Positions 10,019 through 20,857 of a stretch of 32,018 nt of DNA are shown here, one piece after another. The notes under the pieces are model-generated. The model did not search any database, had not been told where the DNA came from, and worked only from the letters and a program-made list of their open reading frames with translations. Both the position numbers and the translations under genes were made by a program. Each line of letters begins with the position of its first letter. Within the stretch, counting starts at the first letter, position 1. The stretch comes from Circinella minor (taxonomy: Eukaryota; Mucoromycota; Mucoromycetes; Mucorales; Lichtheimiaceae): NCBI GenBank assembly GCA_016758965.1, contig JAEPRB010000354.1, positions 1-32,018 of the forward strand. The letters are read 5' to 3'.

Positions 10019-11873
10019 CTATTCAAACAAAAAAATAATGTTGCAAAGTATTCAGTATCATCATAAGTAAATTAATCAGTCAATAGCTTCTGTACAGCAA
10101 ATTGCAAATAAAGCTTAAAAAATGTATGTTGAGGATACGTATCGATTTCATTATATGATCATAATACCCGATTTTCATGTAAAAAAGAAACAAAAACACT
10201 CCTACTCACTACTTGCGTACGTAAAAACTTATATCAAAGTATTACTTTTGCCATACGTTCTTATTTGAGGTTAGCAAATGAAACTTGAAACTAGAATAAA
10301 TAATCTGAGGCTATTGTACAAACGAAAAACAAGCATCAAAAAGTTATTACAAAATATAAAACTTAATTTGATCTTATAAATAATAGCATCTCTTTGTTAT
10401 TTCGTTCTACAATTTTCAAGTTTTTATTAAAGTACGTATCGTTGTTTTATTCTAAGTTTTTTTTTCATTAGTTCGATATATATTGTATCATCCATCAGCA
10501 TTTTTAATAGAGTATCATTCAGATAAAAGAAGAGTTATACTAGAACTTTTGTATGACTTTTGTCTAACATTGGAAAAAGGAGGTAAGAATAACAAAAATC
10601 GATTTTTATTTCTTATCCAACATTAAAGATTCACACAAAAGACTAATATTTTATATAATATTTATTATAAAATAATAATTAGAACATCAAGAGTGTATCA
10701 ATGTAAATATTCATTCTGTAAGATTTTGTTACAGATTGCTGTTATTACGTATTATCAAATGATATTTATGATCTTTCAGGGCCTGGTCTAAATTAATGAA
10801 ACAACTCTATATTTTGTTTGATCCTTTTCTTTAGTCAAACTTCCAACTTATAATATTACATATCTTGATATATCTTCACCCATCAGTGATGATAAAAGAG
10901 CTTCAAGTTATTAATAAAAAGGTACTTACTCTACTTTTTTCAATAGACATCTGAAGCTAAGTGAGTATTTTGACAACTCTAAGCCTTACTTTAGTTTGAT
11001 ACTATAGTACAATAATTTTATTCGACGACCTATAGAAACGGTTCTCACGGTCATAAGAGCGACAATCTTACAATTTTTTTTAGCAAAGTGTATAGATCTA
11101 GACAAGTTAATTTACATTAGCGTGTTTTTTTTAAGAAAATTATATTTCAATACGTCGAATTATGCTGTTCATGTTTTCTTTATTCAATCTACAGTATAAA
11201 ATCATGTTATTTAAAAGTTACATTCATTTTGTTACTATAATGAGCAATTTGGCAGCAACTTGATAGTACGTATTAATTTTTTTTAGACCAGAAAACGTAT
11301 GATTATATATGATACTTATTTTTTTTTATCTATATTTTGATGTAAATGCTTATAGTTTCTGTTTATCGTTCTATCATAATAAAATGTGCATATGTATTTT
11401 TTTTTTTTACAAAAAGAAATGTTTATATATGATGTCATTAAATTTTAATAATCATTTCTCTATTATAACATAAACAAGCACTGCTAATCCGTTCCTTCAT
11501 CCTAATATGGTATAATACTTCTTAAAGTGTTCAAATACCCGATTGTTTTTCTTTTAAAAAAATAAGTGTGTGTAATAAGCATTAAACGAGCTAAATGAAA
11601 CTAAGATTTCATAAACTAAATATTTATATTTCTCTCATGATGTCAATTGTGTGATAGTAAAACTAAAAACAGGTATGTCAATCCCTCTTAATTTTTTTTT
11701 TTTTGTCAATTATAAAAAACCTCCCTAATCGTTTTAGCATTAACTATATTTAAAGATCCATCCTTTATTTGTATTTTTATTCTCGGATTTCCACTTAAAT
11801 AATAAGAAAATTAAAAACAATAAAAAGCACTACGTATATATTACTCAAAGTACAGACCTCATTATTTTCTTCT
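10019..11873. other. Spacer with weak plus-strand coding-like segments
   Basis: No gene is recognised. Some plus-strand stretches look protein-like. An ATG frame at about 10122-10268 starts MYVEDTYRFHYMIIIPDF. A segment at about 10471-10581 reads RYILYHPSAFLIEYH, with an AG before it and GTAAGA after it. A segment at about 10834-10915 reads KLPTYNITYLDISSP and ends in a double stop, with TTTAG before it. The second and third splice together in phase (10582 to about 10833 as intron). No splice joins them to the first, so they are either the end of an unrecognised small gene or chance. Confidence 0.25.
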
Positions 11874-12083
11874 CTACACGTGTGTTACTGCTGTTCTTTG
11901 CTGTTGGGCTAATGTACATTTATGTGCATCATCAGTTTTAACCACTCCAGCCTTAAAATTCAATATATAAAAATAAATTTTAGCTCTCGTGTGGCTGATA
12001 AGTAATAAAATTAAATATATTATTTTGATTCTAACAAGAAGTTACTTGTTCCAAAATCTTGGGTCTAAGAATAGCCGCCACAA
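11874..12083 (-). pseudogene. Possible decayed coding relic (minus strand)
   Basis: One minus-strand frame reads LWRLFLDPRFWNK, then a TAA, then an AT-rich stretch. It becomes protein-like again as LNFKAGVVKTDDAHKC and TLAQQQRTAVTHV before a TAG. The two ends share a frame across 70 codons with a single stop. The pattern (L)FLDP followed by a later FK-x-G-V and QQ motif faintly recalls dispersed ORFan families I remember from Mucorales genomes. That is memory and inference only. It may be chance in AT-rich DNA. Confidence 0.25.
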
Positions 12084-12912
12084 CTATTTTAAAGTCCCCC
12101 CATTACTTTTTTTTATAATGGATAAATTAGGGATTTATACTAAACTTTATTCAAACGTGTTTTTTAAATAATTTGAAAAGAAAATAAACAAATAAACAAA
12201 AACAAGATAGCTTATATCATAGCGTGATAAAGTATTCATTTATTATTGGTTACTATGGATACCGTAAGCAATCTTGTACATATAACGTAGTAAACATCGA
12301 CACTTGACTATTCCCTATAAATGTCCGATGTTAAGAAGCAATAAATAGTAAATAAATAAAATCGGCTCAGTGCACTCGGAAACAACGATAAAAAAAAACA
12401 ATATATGCATAATGTACCAGCCTCTTTTTTCTATTTTTTCTCGGCGTCAACGGTTTGCATGATGTTGTTGCTGCATAAAAAATAATATTAAACAAGTATT
12501 CAGATTATAGTGATGATATTACTCTTTGGTTCGTTTTCTTTGGAAAAATGTTTCTCTATATTTCTCTTTGATATATAATACCGATGAGATTAGCTAAAGA
12601 TAGATCTTATTTTACACCCTGCTCTGTTATTCCAGTAGCAACGAAAAAGAGAGCTAAGGTTAGATTATTTACCCACACTGTCATACATTGAGAGAAGCAC
12701 AAACATTTATTTCTCGCATATATATTTGGGTATTAGTACATTACATTAGGCTTACTCATTTTCCTCCTCTCTATCTCTATAATATTTTTTTTGTTTGATA
12801 AATGTTGCTAGCTACTGCTTATTATTGTAGTAGCTTTGAGATTTATATCATGTTGGTGTTTTTCAATAAAGCCACAACACAAGAATAGGTAAGACAAAAA
12901 AAGGAACCATGC

Positions 12913-13083
12913 ATGTATTTATGCACCCTCTTTTTTTTTTTATTTCACGCCAAGCCCGGTTTATTGAATATTGTGCAACATTTAAAAAATGAGAATGTGG
13001 CTCCATGTTACACAATTTGGAAAGAAATGGCTTTCCAGAAAGCACCAAAAATGGAGATATCGACCGCACTTTGTGCATCTTAA
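12913..13083 (+). CDS. Short hypothetical ORF, 56 residues
   Basis: An ATG frame encodes a Phe-rich hydrophobic start (residues 6-12) and then a soluble-looking stretch containing NIVQHLKNENVAP and IWKEMAFQKAPKMEIS. I recognise no family. Another plus-strand frame and the minus strand are also open here, so the coding claim is weak. It might be an exon of a decayed gene. The rest of 12084-13590 shows nothing I can name. Confidence 0.2.
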   Translation: MYLCTLFFFLFHAKPGLLNIVQHLKNENVAPCYTIWKEMAFQKAPKMEISTALCAS

Positions 13084-13590
13084 TTAGCGACAAGAAATTT
13101 CAGAAAGGCCATTTCTCGTGGACTTTTATTGTTATTATTATAAATACTTGTTCGTTGTTATTATAAGTTGATTCTATTTAGTATTGTCTACATGCGGATT
13201 GTGTATAATTACAAATATTACACGGATATTCAAGTTATTAAAGGAGAAAGAAAAAAGAAAGATAAAATAATAATTGGATGTGATTTCAGGTACAAAAATA
13301 AAATATCATAAAAGGAAAAAAAGTTTATTTCCCAAATTCCTTACTAAATGATGTTCTATTGAAAGAAACTTCCTGTGATTTTGAAATAAGAAGGAGAAAC
13401 AGAAAGGAGAGAAAAATTGTCCCTATAGTAGTCAAGATGGATAAAATATATTTAATAAATAATAAATAGTTTTTCTATCCATCATTATTCATCGGTGATT
13501 ATAGATCGGGGGAGAAGGAGAATCTCAAATTCAAGCAAGTAAAAAAAAAAAAAACAAAAAAATATTGCCATATCAATCAAATTTACCGGG

Positions 13591-13598
13591 TATATAAA
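13591..13598 (+). promoter_or_regulatory. TATA box of Ca2+/H+ exchanger gene
   Basis: TATATAAA lies 79 bp upstream of the ATG at 13677. A pyrimidine-rich tract (CCCCTTTTCCTCTTTTTTCT) follows just before the start codon, typical of strongly expressed fungal genes. Confidence 0.55.
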
Positions 13599-13676
13599 AT
13601 AGTGTTCATTTTTTTTTAAAGCTTAACTGCACTTTTTGTTCCCCTTTTCCTCTTTTTTCTTTCAAAGTTCAAAAAA

Positions 13677-15848
13677 ATGAACCACGAAAGTCAACCTCTT
13701 CTCGGCAACTCCCGTGATGTCGAATCTGCTCCAACATTTTGGTCATCGGCCAAAGTGTCTTTCACTAATTCATACTTTAATTTGCTTTTAATCTTTGTTC
13801 CCATTGCATTGATTTTCTCTATTATTGGTGCTTCTGATACTGTTGTCTTTTCTTTGAACTTTATTGCTATTATTCCCTTGGCAAAAATGCTCGGTTTTGG
13901 TAAAAATAAAATAAAGAAATACCTTCTACTATCTATATATATATGTAGCGCATATCGTTGTAGTTATTGAATATAATATAATATTGACATTTTCAAATAT
14001 TATTATTGTTAGCCACCGAGGAACTTGCTTTGCGTACTGGTTCCACTATTGGTTCGCTTCTTAACGCTACTTTTGGTAACGCTGTTGAACTTATCCTTGG
14101 TGTCATTGCTTTGAAGGAAGGACTTATTCGCGTTGTTCAAGGTTTGTTATTAAACGGACTTTTTTTATCATGTGTTTTCTTAAATAGAGTGAAAGAAGTT
14201 TCTCCTTATTGACATTTGTACTACCTTCAATAATTAAATAGCTTCCATTCTTGGTTCTATTCTGTCAAACATTCTCTTGGTAAGTAGTTATTCTCTATTA
14301 GCAGTAAGTTGGGTATTTTGTCGTTGCTAAGATAAAGTGGTAATTTTAGGTTTTGGGTTTCTGTTTCCTTTTGGGTGGTTTGACGCGCTCAGAACAAGAA
14401 TTCAGTAGCATTGGTACGTGTATATTCGTTTATTTTTTTTTAAAAAAAGAGGAATGATCAGATGACATTTTTGTTTATTAATACTTTGCATATTACTTGC
14501 AGCTGCACAGACTTCTTCTTCTTTGTTGTCTCTTACCGTCTTGGCTCTTTTGGTACCTGCTGCTTTCGCTACTGTCGCTGGTGAAGGTGAACAAGCCACT
14601 CAAGGCATTTTGGCCTTGAGTCACGGTACTTCCATCGTCTTATTGATCGTTTATGTCCTCTACTTGGTCTTCCAGGTAAAATAAAAAAAAAATTGAAAGA
14701 GAAAAGAGTAGTTGTATCTGGTTTAAATGATAATTGAGAAAAAAAAACTCAAGGAGCTAAATAATATTAACAATACATTTTTTCTTTTCTGATTATTAGC
14801 TCAAGACACACACTCAATTCGTAAGTTTATACTGAAAAAGAAAGATTATCATGCATTTAATGATCGAAATCTAAAGAACTCACACACTAATATTTCTTTT
14901 TTTTTCTTTTAGTTTGAAGATGAAGTTGACGAAGAAGAACTTCCATCCACCACCCTTGCCTTCTCTACCGTTTTGTAAGTCTCTTTCGTGTTCAAACAAC
15001 AACACAAAATTATAGCAAAAAGAAAACTAGTAGTTAATTTCTTATCAATATTTATCGTTCAGGTTGATTGCTGTTGCTGGTTTGGTTTCCATGCATGCAG
15101 ACTATCTTGTCGGAGCGTAAGTCGGAATTGTTTTTTTTTTGCATCGTTTTCTCTCGTTACCTATTAAATACTAAAAAAATCATAACACTTTATATAGTAT
15201 CGAAGGTGTGGTTGATCAATGGGGCATCAATCAAACATTCGTTGGTATTATTCTTCTTCCTTTGGTTGGCAAGTAAGTGTACACAATATTACTTTATTTC
15301 TAATAGGATAGGGACGGAATGAGATAGAGTATGGAAGGCAAGGAAAAGATGTTTTAAATATCTGGGTGTAAAGTGAATACATAATATTTAAAGAACAATT
15401 TGTTATTATTTGATCATAGTGCTGCCGAACATGTCAGTTCCGTTACCTTTGCTATGAAGAACAAGATGAACTTGTGTATCGGTGTTGCTTTATCTTCATC
15501 CCTTCAAATTGGTCTTTTGGTTACTCCTGTCTTGGTCATTGCCGGTTGGATCATTGGTCAACCCATGACTTTGTTCTTTGAAGACTTTGAAACTGTTATT
15601 TTGTTTGCCAGTGTCTTGATTGTCAACTATCTTATTCAAGATGCTCGTTCCAACTGGTTGGAAGGTGCTTTGTTATTGGTAAGTTATTGATTAAATTGTG
15701 TTATATATATATATATATGAAAATGGAAGAAAAAGAAATAATAGAAATGGAGGATGGATTATAAAACTGATTTTTGCCGGACTTTGCTTTTACATCATAG
15801 GCCGCTTACGCTATCGTTGCACTTGCTTTCTGGTTCCACCCCGGATAA
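13677..15848 (+). CDS. VCX1: Vacuolar Ca2+/H+ exchanger (CAX family)
   Basis: Eleven exons: 13677-13899, 14013-14141, 14242-14279, 14350-14413, 14503-14675, 14800-14820, 14913-14974, 15063-15116, 15198-15272, 15420-15678 and 15801-15848. They join in phase to 381 residues. Family role: moves Ca2+ into the vacuole in exchange for H+ made available by the V-ATPase. Seen: N-terminal soluble region; a run of about eleven membrane helices; the c-1 repeat GNAVELILG (from G96, E100); the mirrored c-2 repeat GNAAEHVSS (from G279, E283); and the acidic loop [11 protein letters not shown] between the two halves. Both catalytic Glu residues are present. The length fits the yeast VCX1 type, which lacks a long N-terminal regulatory tail. 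Codons are strongly biased to GGT, GCT, ATT and TTG, suggesting good expression. Odd: exon 6 has only 21 nt, and exon 3 only 38. Very confident. Confidence 0.96.
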
Positions 15849-15983
15849 ATTATCCAAATTTACTGTTAAAAAAAACTATCTCCCCCTTCTTTTTTATTGT
15901 TGTACCTTTTATACAAAATACTGTATTTTTAAAACACACAAACAAAACATTGTTATGTTATATTGATCAAGTTTATTTATTTC

Positions 15984-15989
15984 AATAAA
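15984..15989 (+). terminator. Poly(A) signal AATAAA after exchanger gene
   Basis: A canonical AATAAA lies 136 bp past the stop codon, in a suitable place for 3'-end formation. The stretch to 16441 holds nothing else recognised. Confidence 0.4.
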
Positions 15990-16441
15990 ATTAACTATGG
16001 GCTCTCTTCATTTTGAGTCATAGGATTCCCACAAGTAATTTGGTTTGTTATCGCATCCAGGTGCGACATAATGCGATAACTCTTACTTTTATTCGTTCTT
16101 AGTTAGTCTTTTGAATATTTAGGACATGATTATAGCCTAATATATAAAATCAAAAGATAAAAAATCATGCAACATTGGGATTGTCTATAATTTTTCGGAA
16201 ACTATTATTAAATATTATTTAGAATACGAAAACCCTTACTATATTTGTGCATTGTTTTTTTGGACAAGGATGGCATAAGATTGAAGTAAATGTTGGTAAC
16301 ATATTACATGAATACGATACTTTTACAATTGTAGTTTTCTTTCAAATAAACGAGTATTTGCAAAAATAATTACATAATTCATCACTTTTATTTTAATTGC
16401 AGCCTTTAATTCTTATGGTACGCATATAAAACAAAGAAAAA

Positions 16442-18050
16442 CTAAAGGCAGAGGCCCACATTGATACCAAGATAATAATAATGATCTAGGAAATTTGTGA
16501 AAGGAAAAATCGAGTTACCACAATAAGGGGACTCTAATCCATTAGGACAAACTCCTATTTAATTAAAAAAGGGAACATGCATGTAAATAGTTTATTTTTG
16601 ATCAAATTATGCCCCAATATTGGAAACCGTTTTTTTAAAACTTACTAATTGTACCCGCAATATCACCAGTGATCCAATACTCTTTACCGACATGAAAATA
16701 AGGAGGAGAAGAAGGAAGATGGGGAAATACTATAAATACAATTGTTGAGATAGTAACCATTATTTAGCACAAAATGACAACAAAAAAAGTACTAGTATCA
16801 TATTCATTAAAAGGTATGTATAATTACAATCACGCTTGTTAGTGAGACGATTGATCGAAATATTGGTAGAAAGTGCATATTTAGCAAACTTTAAGTTACC
16901 AACACGAGGTTGTCCTTGAGTAAAAACCTGCAAGTTTTTAGTATAGTAACGAGTCCTGTTATAATTCAAAAGGTCCAGTCCGTGTAATACCGCGAGAGCA
17001 CCACCCATGGAATCTCTAAAAAAAATAGTGAGGATGTGTACTAATTAACATAAAAAGTGGTGTTACTTCATATAAAATTGATCTTATAATAAATTACCCA
17101 GTAACTGCAACTTTGTAGTTAGGGTACTTTCTAGCTTGCACATTCAATGTCTCAAGCAACGCATCTCGAACATCATTGTAACTATGAAGGAAACCTACAG
17201 TGTATTTAAGGTATAAATTATTACGTGCTACTATGAGATGCTTACTTCATAATCCAATTGGATAAAAGTTGCATATTAGTGATAAAGATAAGATTACCTG
17301 CGTGAACCTTTGACCCCTTCGACAGGGGATAATCAGCAAAATAAAGCCTGATACCCTAATAATATTTCATCGAAAAAAAATTATAGCATGTCATTTTTTA
17401 CGTATCATTGTTTTTTTTTATTTGTGTCTTGTATTATGTACATACCGCAACTAAACTTGGGACCGAATTGATACCTTCATAGTAAATTACATATATATAA
17501 GATCAATTTCATTACTTGCTATGATTTAATATATTACATAAAAAATAATACTCTAATTGAATAAAAACTACTAACCTCTGAAAACGATATAAATCGTTTT
17601 TTGCTGATCACCACGCAAAATCATTGCATTGGTATCATCAATAGGACTGCTAAATGTTTTAATCATTTTTAAACTCTTATCACAATGTTTGCAATTCCAT
17701 TTACCAAGGGGAATCACTGTTCGACAATAGGCAGTGGCAGATAACTTAGTATAAAAAATATGCTCATCAATCTCAGATTGAGTCGCTTGTCGAACATCTG
17801 TTCTACGAGAGCTACTCACAGCATCCTCGTCAGAATCAAAAAAAAGGTTAATCTTTAATGCCATATCACCATGTTGTTCAATACCATCATAAACTGAATC
17901 GCTATTTTTTAAAGCAGGTCTTTCAGAATTTTCCACAGCAATAGTTTTATTATCTTGTTTTTTTATATTGTTGATAACAGGATGCGCAACAATAGTGGGG
18001 AACAGAAAGTAGATCAAGGTCAGAATTATCGAAGGAGAGGTCAACTTCAT
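16442..18050 (-). CDS. Secreted triacylglycerol lipase (class 3, Rhizomucor type)
   Basis: Seven exons on the minus strand: 18050-17576, 17474-17446, 17355-17298, 17194-17098, 17015-16828, 16729-16646 and 16554-16442. They join in phase to 347 residues. The ATG at 18050 is chosen because the frame further upstream has only TTG. Family role: hydrolyses triglycerides outside the cell. Seen: signal peptide (1-22), then a propeptide of about 60 residues. The mature domain has the alpha/beta-hydrolase strand TIYIVFRG. The nucleophile elbow is GDSMGG (220-225, S222), with acid D282 in NKRDLFPHLP and H335 in FLDHYYYLG. All six cysteines of the Rhizomucor lipase pattern are present (AYC, WNCKHC, VCPNG, PYC, GLC). 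Odd: the elbow is usually GHSLGG, so His is replaced by Asp. The lid after FRG reads INSVPSLVAGIRLYF and lacks the lid Trp of the Rhizomucor enzyme. It may differ in activation or substrate. The family call is firm. Confidence 0.95.
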
Positions 18051-18105
18051 TTGTTTCAATAAATAAAATAAAATAAAATAAGAAACAAACGATTGGAACG
18101 GGAGA

Positions 18106-18120
18106 CACGTGAGTATATAA
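18106..18120 (-). promoter_or_regulatory. Lipase promoter: CACGTG plus TATA
   Basis: On the minus strand a TATA element (TTATATA, 18114-18120) lies 64 bp upstream of the lipase ATG. A palindromic CACGTG (18106-18111), the core bound by bHLH factors, lies next to it. An AAAAT pentanucleotide run (about 18060-18080) separates them from the start codon. Binding is inference. Confidence 0.4.
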
Positions 18121-18466
18121 GAATTAAAAGGATACTACTTTGGTATTAATGGAAGTTTCGATGTTCATAACCTTAAACATGGTTGAAACTTTCGTATTTA
18201 TAGAAATTATGGGAAATGTAGAAATTAAATTCTAGAAACTTTCTGACCAATTTAAACTTAATCGAGAAGTATAGCTAGTATAAGATTTTTTTCCCTGAAA
18301 TGATTTTTTTCTATCATAAGACAGATTTTCCCTTATTTGTGGCTATAACAAGAAGAGATATTCCCCTTATTATTGCGGAAGTATGTTAATAAAAAAGAAT
18401 AAATATGTTTCTGTTTTAGTTTATCGAATTGGTTAATCTTTTAACTTTTGTTATTTTTTTTTCCAG

Positions 18467-18649
18467 TGGAGGCGATTCATCACAAGAAATTTCAGTCTTA
18501 AAAAGAAATCAAAAAAGCTAACGGCTAAGCAAAATTTTGCTCAATCAATTGACAACCCATCGCATAACGTTTACCAGATATTTTTTACAATAACTAGCAG
18601 TGATAAACTGTTCAATAGAGATTATCACTGTGCCCAATTCCATCCTTGA
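18467..18649 (+). other. Exon-like open segment, 60 codons (unrecognised)
   Basis: After a good acceptor (pyrimidine run then CCAG, ending 18466) the plus strand stays open for 60 codons. It reads as a basic, protein-like sequence with FITRNFSLKKKSKKL, SIDNPSHNVYQIFF and FNRDYHCAQFHP before TGA. No ATG or upstream partner exon was found. The stop overlaps the first TCCTTGA unit of the repeat cluster, so this may be the terminal exon of a gene truncated by repeats. It may also be chance. Confidence 0.25.
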
Positions 18650-19118
18650 TAAATTAATTTTCAAGGATGAGCAAAGGATCATCGAACGTTTAAATATTTT
18701 CAAGAATCAGTCCTTGAATTTCATCCTTTGATCCTTGAACGAGAAACAGAGAAATTTTAGTTGCCGCTTTCAAGAGTTAATCCTTGAACCTCATCCTTTG
18801 ATCCTTTAACTAGACCCAGAGAATATTTTCCTAATACAGTACCTCAAAAATCATACAACAATGCTATAAAATAGCAAAAAAAAAAAAGCATTTAATAAAA
18901 GATGTTAAACTATAACAAAAAATAAATGAATGAAGGTGGAAGCATAAAATCTTTTTATTTTATTTTATTTCCACAAAAATATTTCAGCTATTGCTTTTTA
19001 AAGGACCCATCCTTGAATCTAATCCGTTGATCCTCTAAACTTTCAAGAAATAAAATTTGGTCGCTATTTCAAATCCCTATAACCTGCTCTAGCAGTTAGT
19101 CCTTGAATTCAAGGATGA
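18642..19118. repeat. TCCTTGAA repeat cluster with inverted ends
   Basis: ATCCTTGA (18642) and TCAAGGAT (18661) form an inverted pair. Two tandem units of 70 bp follow (18711-18780 and 18781-18850), each starting TCCTTGAA and containing CATCCTTTGATCCTT. A third copy is at 19010-19039. At 19100 there is a perfect 16-bp palindrome TCCTTGAATTCAAGGA. The block begins with ATCCTTGA and ends with TCAAGGAT, so its ends are inverted repeats. It could be a non-autonomous element (MITE-like) or a satellite seed. No coding capacity is seen. Confidence 0.65.
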
Positions 19119-19219
19119 AATAATCTACAGTGTTATTAGCCAATTATTCAATAATATATCTAAAACTGTAAGCTTCTTTGCGTTTAAACGCTGATCAGTC
19201 AATTTTTATTGGAAATGGC

Positions 19220-19442
19220 CAGAGGTGGGTCAAGAATTTATAGGTAGAGCGGAGGCGTCCCATTTTTCTAAAGTTATTTTAGTACTATAGGGCGCCCTTT
19301 TCCATTTTTTGAGCATTGAACGCACTCTTTATTTCATGATAAAAAAATGCTGGCCTATCTTAATGTCAATTTGAGACTAGTTGACTTCAATTGCTTTTGC
19401 CGAATGCTGCCAAATAGCATCAAGTGGCGCCAATTGGAAGTC
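19220..19442. mobile_element. Possible hAT-like terminus and adjoining hairpin DNA
   Basis: CAGAGGTGGG at 19220 resembles the CAGAGGTG-type ends of hAT DNA transposons. GC-richer DNA follows, with inverted pieces GGCGTCCC (about 19254) and GGGCGCCC (about 19290). A 60-bp imperfect palindrome (19383-19442) closes it. A 66-codon plus-strand frame (19347-19547) overlaps the palindrome and is not recognised. I found no matching opposite terminus or target duplication, so this is a lone end at best. Confidence 0.25.
19383..19442. repeat. 60-bp imperfect palindrome
   Basis: Outer arms GACTTCAATTG (19383) and CAATTGGAAGTC (19431) pair with one bulge. Inner arms ATGCT (19404) and AGCAT (19416) pair perfectly around a 7-base loop. 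Transcribed, it would fold as a nested hairpin. Function is unknown. Confidence 0.6.
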
Positions 19443-19954
19443 GTACAAACACTTGCATTTTTGGACAAATTCAATAAAAACTCACATAGTATAATTTATG
19501 ACAAAGTAGTAGTTGGTCTGTTCCCGTTTAGTGTACGTATTGATTGATCTTTTTTTATATTTCAATCAAATAAATATACAGTTAGGGATTACTATAACAT
19601 AATAAAGAGAGAAATAATATATAAATGTAAATTTAAAGCTATATTAAAGAGTAATAAGGTATACAGAAAAAAAATACAGTAAATGAAAGTTCATCTATTT
19701 ATTATTACTATTGCTTACTATAAACAGAAAAACAATAAAAATAAAAAGTTAGCAACTGCTGTAACTAATATACAACCCAGACTTTGGACGAGCATTATAG
19801 TTAGATGTTCATTTTTCCCTATTTTACTTATCATCCACAATTATCTTTTAGATAGAGCTAGAGCACCCATTTTATCTACCAATTCAAATTATATCCATCA
19901 CCTTACCTACCATGTTATCCTATTTTGTTACATATCGCCCTCCCCCTAATGTCA

Positions 19955-20262
19955 GAACTTCTTTTACCTTTTCCTCTTCCTTTTTTCCTATTTTGCAAAG
20001 AAAGTAGTTTTTTACTAACCACTCTCTACTTTCAGACTGAACTAGAGTAAAAGAAGCTCACTCGAGTACAGGGTTCATTATGTAAGTCAATAAACTTTAT
20101 AGTTTCTAAATGTATGTGAATATCCTAGTTTATTAGAGGGTAAACAGCAACAGAACCATACAAATTTAATTACTGTGCCTATTTATATACAGCTGGTGAA
20201 TGGCTTATTTTTACCTCTACTATGTTACCTGACAGCTACTTTACATTTACACATAGGCACAG
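19955..20262. repeat. Nested inverted repeats
   Basis: GAACTTCTTTTAC (19955-19967) matches the reverse complement of 20047-20059 at 12 of 13 bases. Further on, CTGTGCCTAT (20173-20182) pairs perfectly with ATAGGCACAG (20253-20262), with weaker similarity continuing inward (AGCTG in both arms). This is typical of old non-autonomous DNA elements. I saw no clear coding sequence in 19450-20850. Confidence 0.5.
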
Positions 20263-20857
20263 GATACATATACACATACATCTGCTAATCCCTAATACTT
20301 TTTTTTTCTTGAAAAATTACGTATATGAAAATAAAAGCAGAAACATATTAATCGAGTAACGTTCGTCGCAAAACTTTATACTTCTCTTTATACTTTTTTT
20401 TTACTATCATATTTAATAATGAATCCCCTTTGTCATCAAACAAGTAAGTAATGTTATCAAAAGCATGCTTCTTGCCAAGAAGAAACTACACGCCACTCTG
20501 CCGTCACATACGTACTATAGAAATTTAAATTTATTTATACTAGCTGCATTGTAACCTTATACCCCGCAAACCAACAGCCAGCTATATATTATCTTCAAAC
20601 TATACACGCATTTAATAATAAACTATGTAGGCTTGAAATTGTTGGCATATAGTAATAAAATATATGTTTATCACTTATTTATAATTGTTATGCAATCTTA
20701 TAAAAAGAAGTAAATTTTTTTTATTCTTCATCTCAACAATGTCAGTTGTTTAACTAATCTAAAAACAATAAAGTTGTATAATATGCACGGACCACTATGG
20801 CTATTTTTTTTATCCTAGCTCTCAACTATTTGACTTTTTCATCGGTACCTTAACATT

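Noticed and set aside
19683..19949. 88-codon plus-strand frame
   Set aside because: Low-complexity start and no motif. It lies in DNA dominated by inverted repeats.
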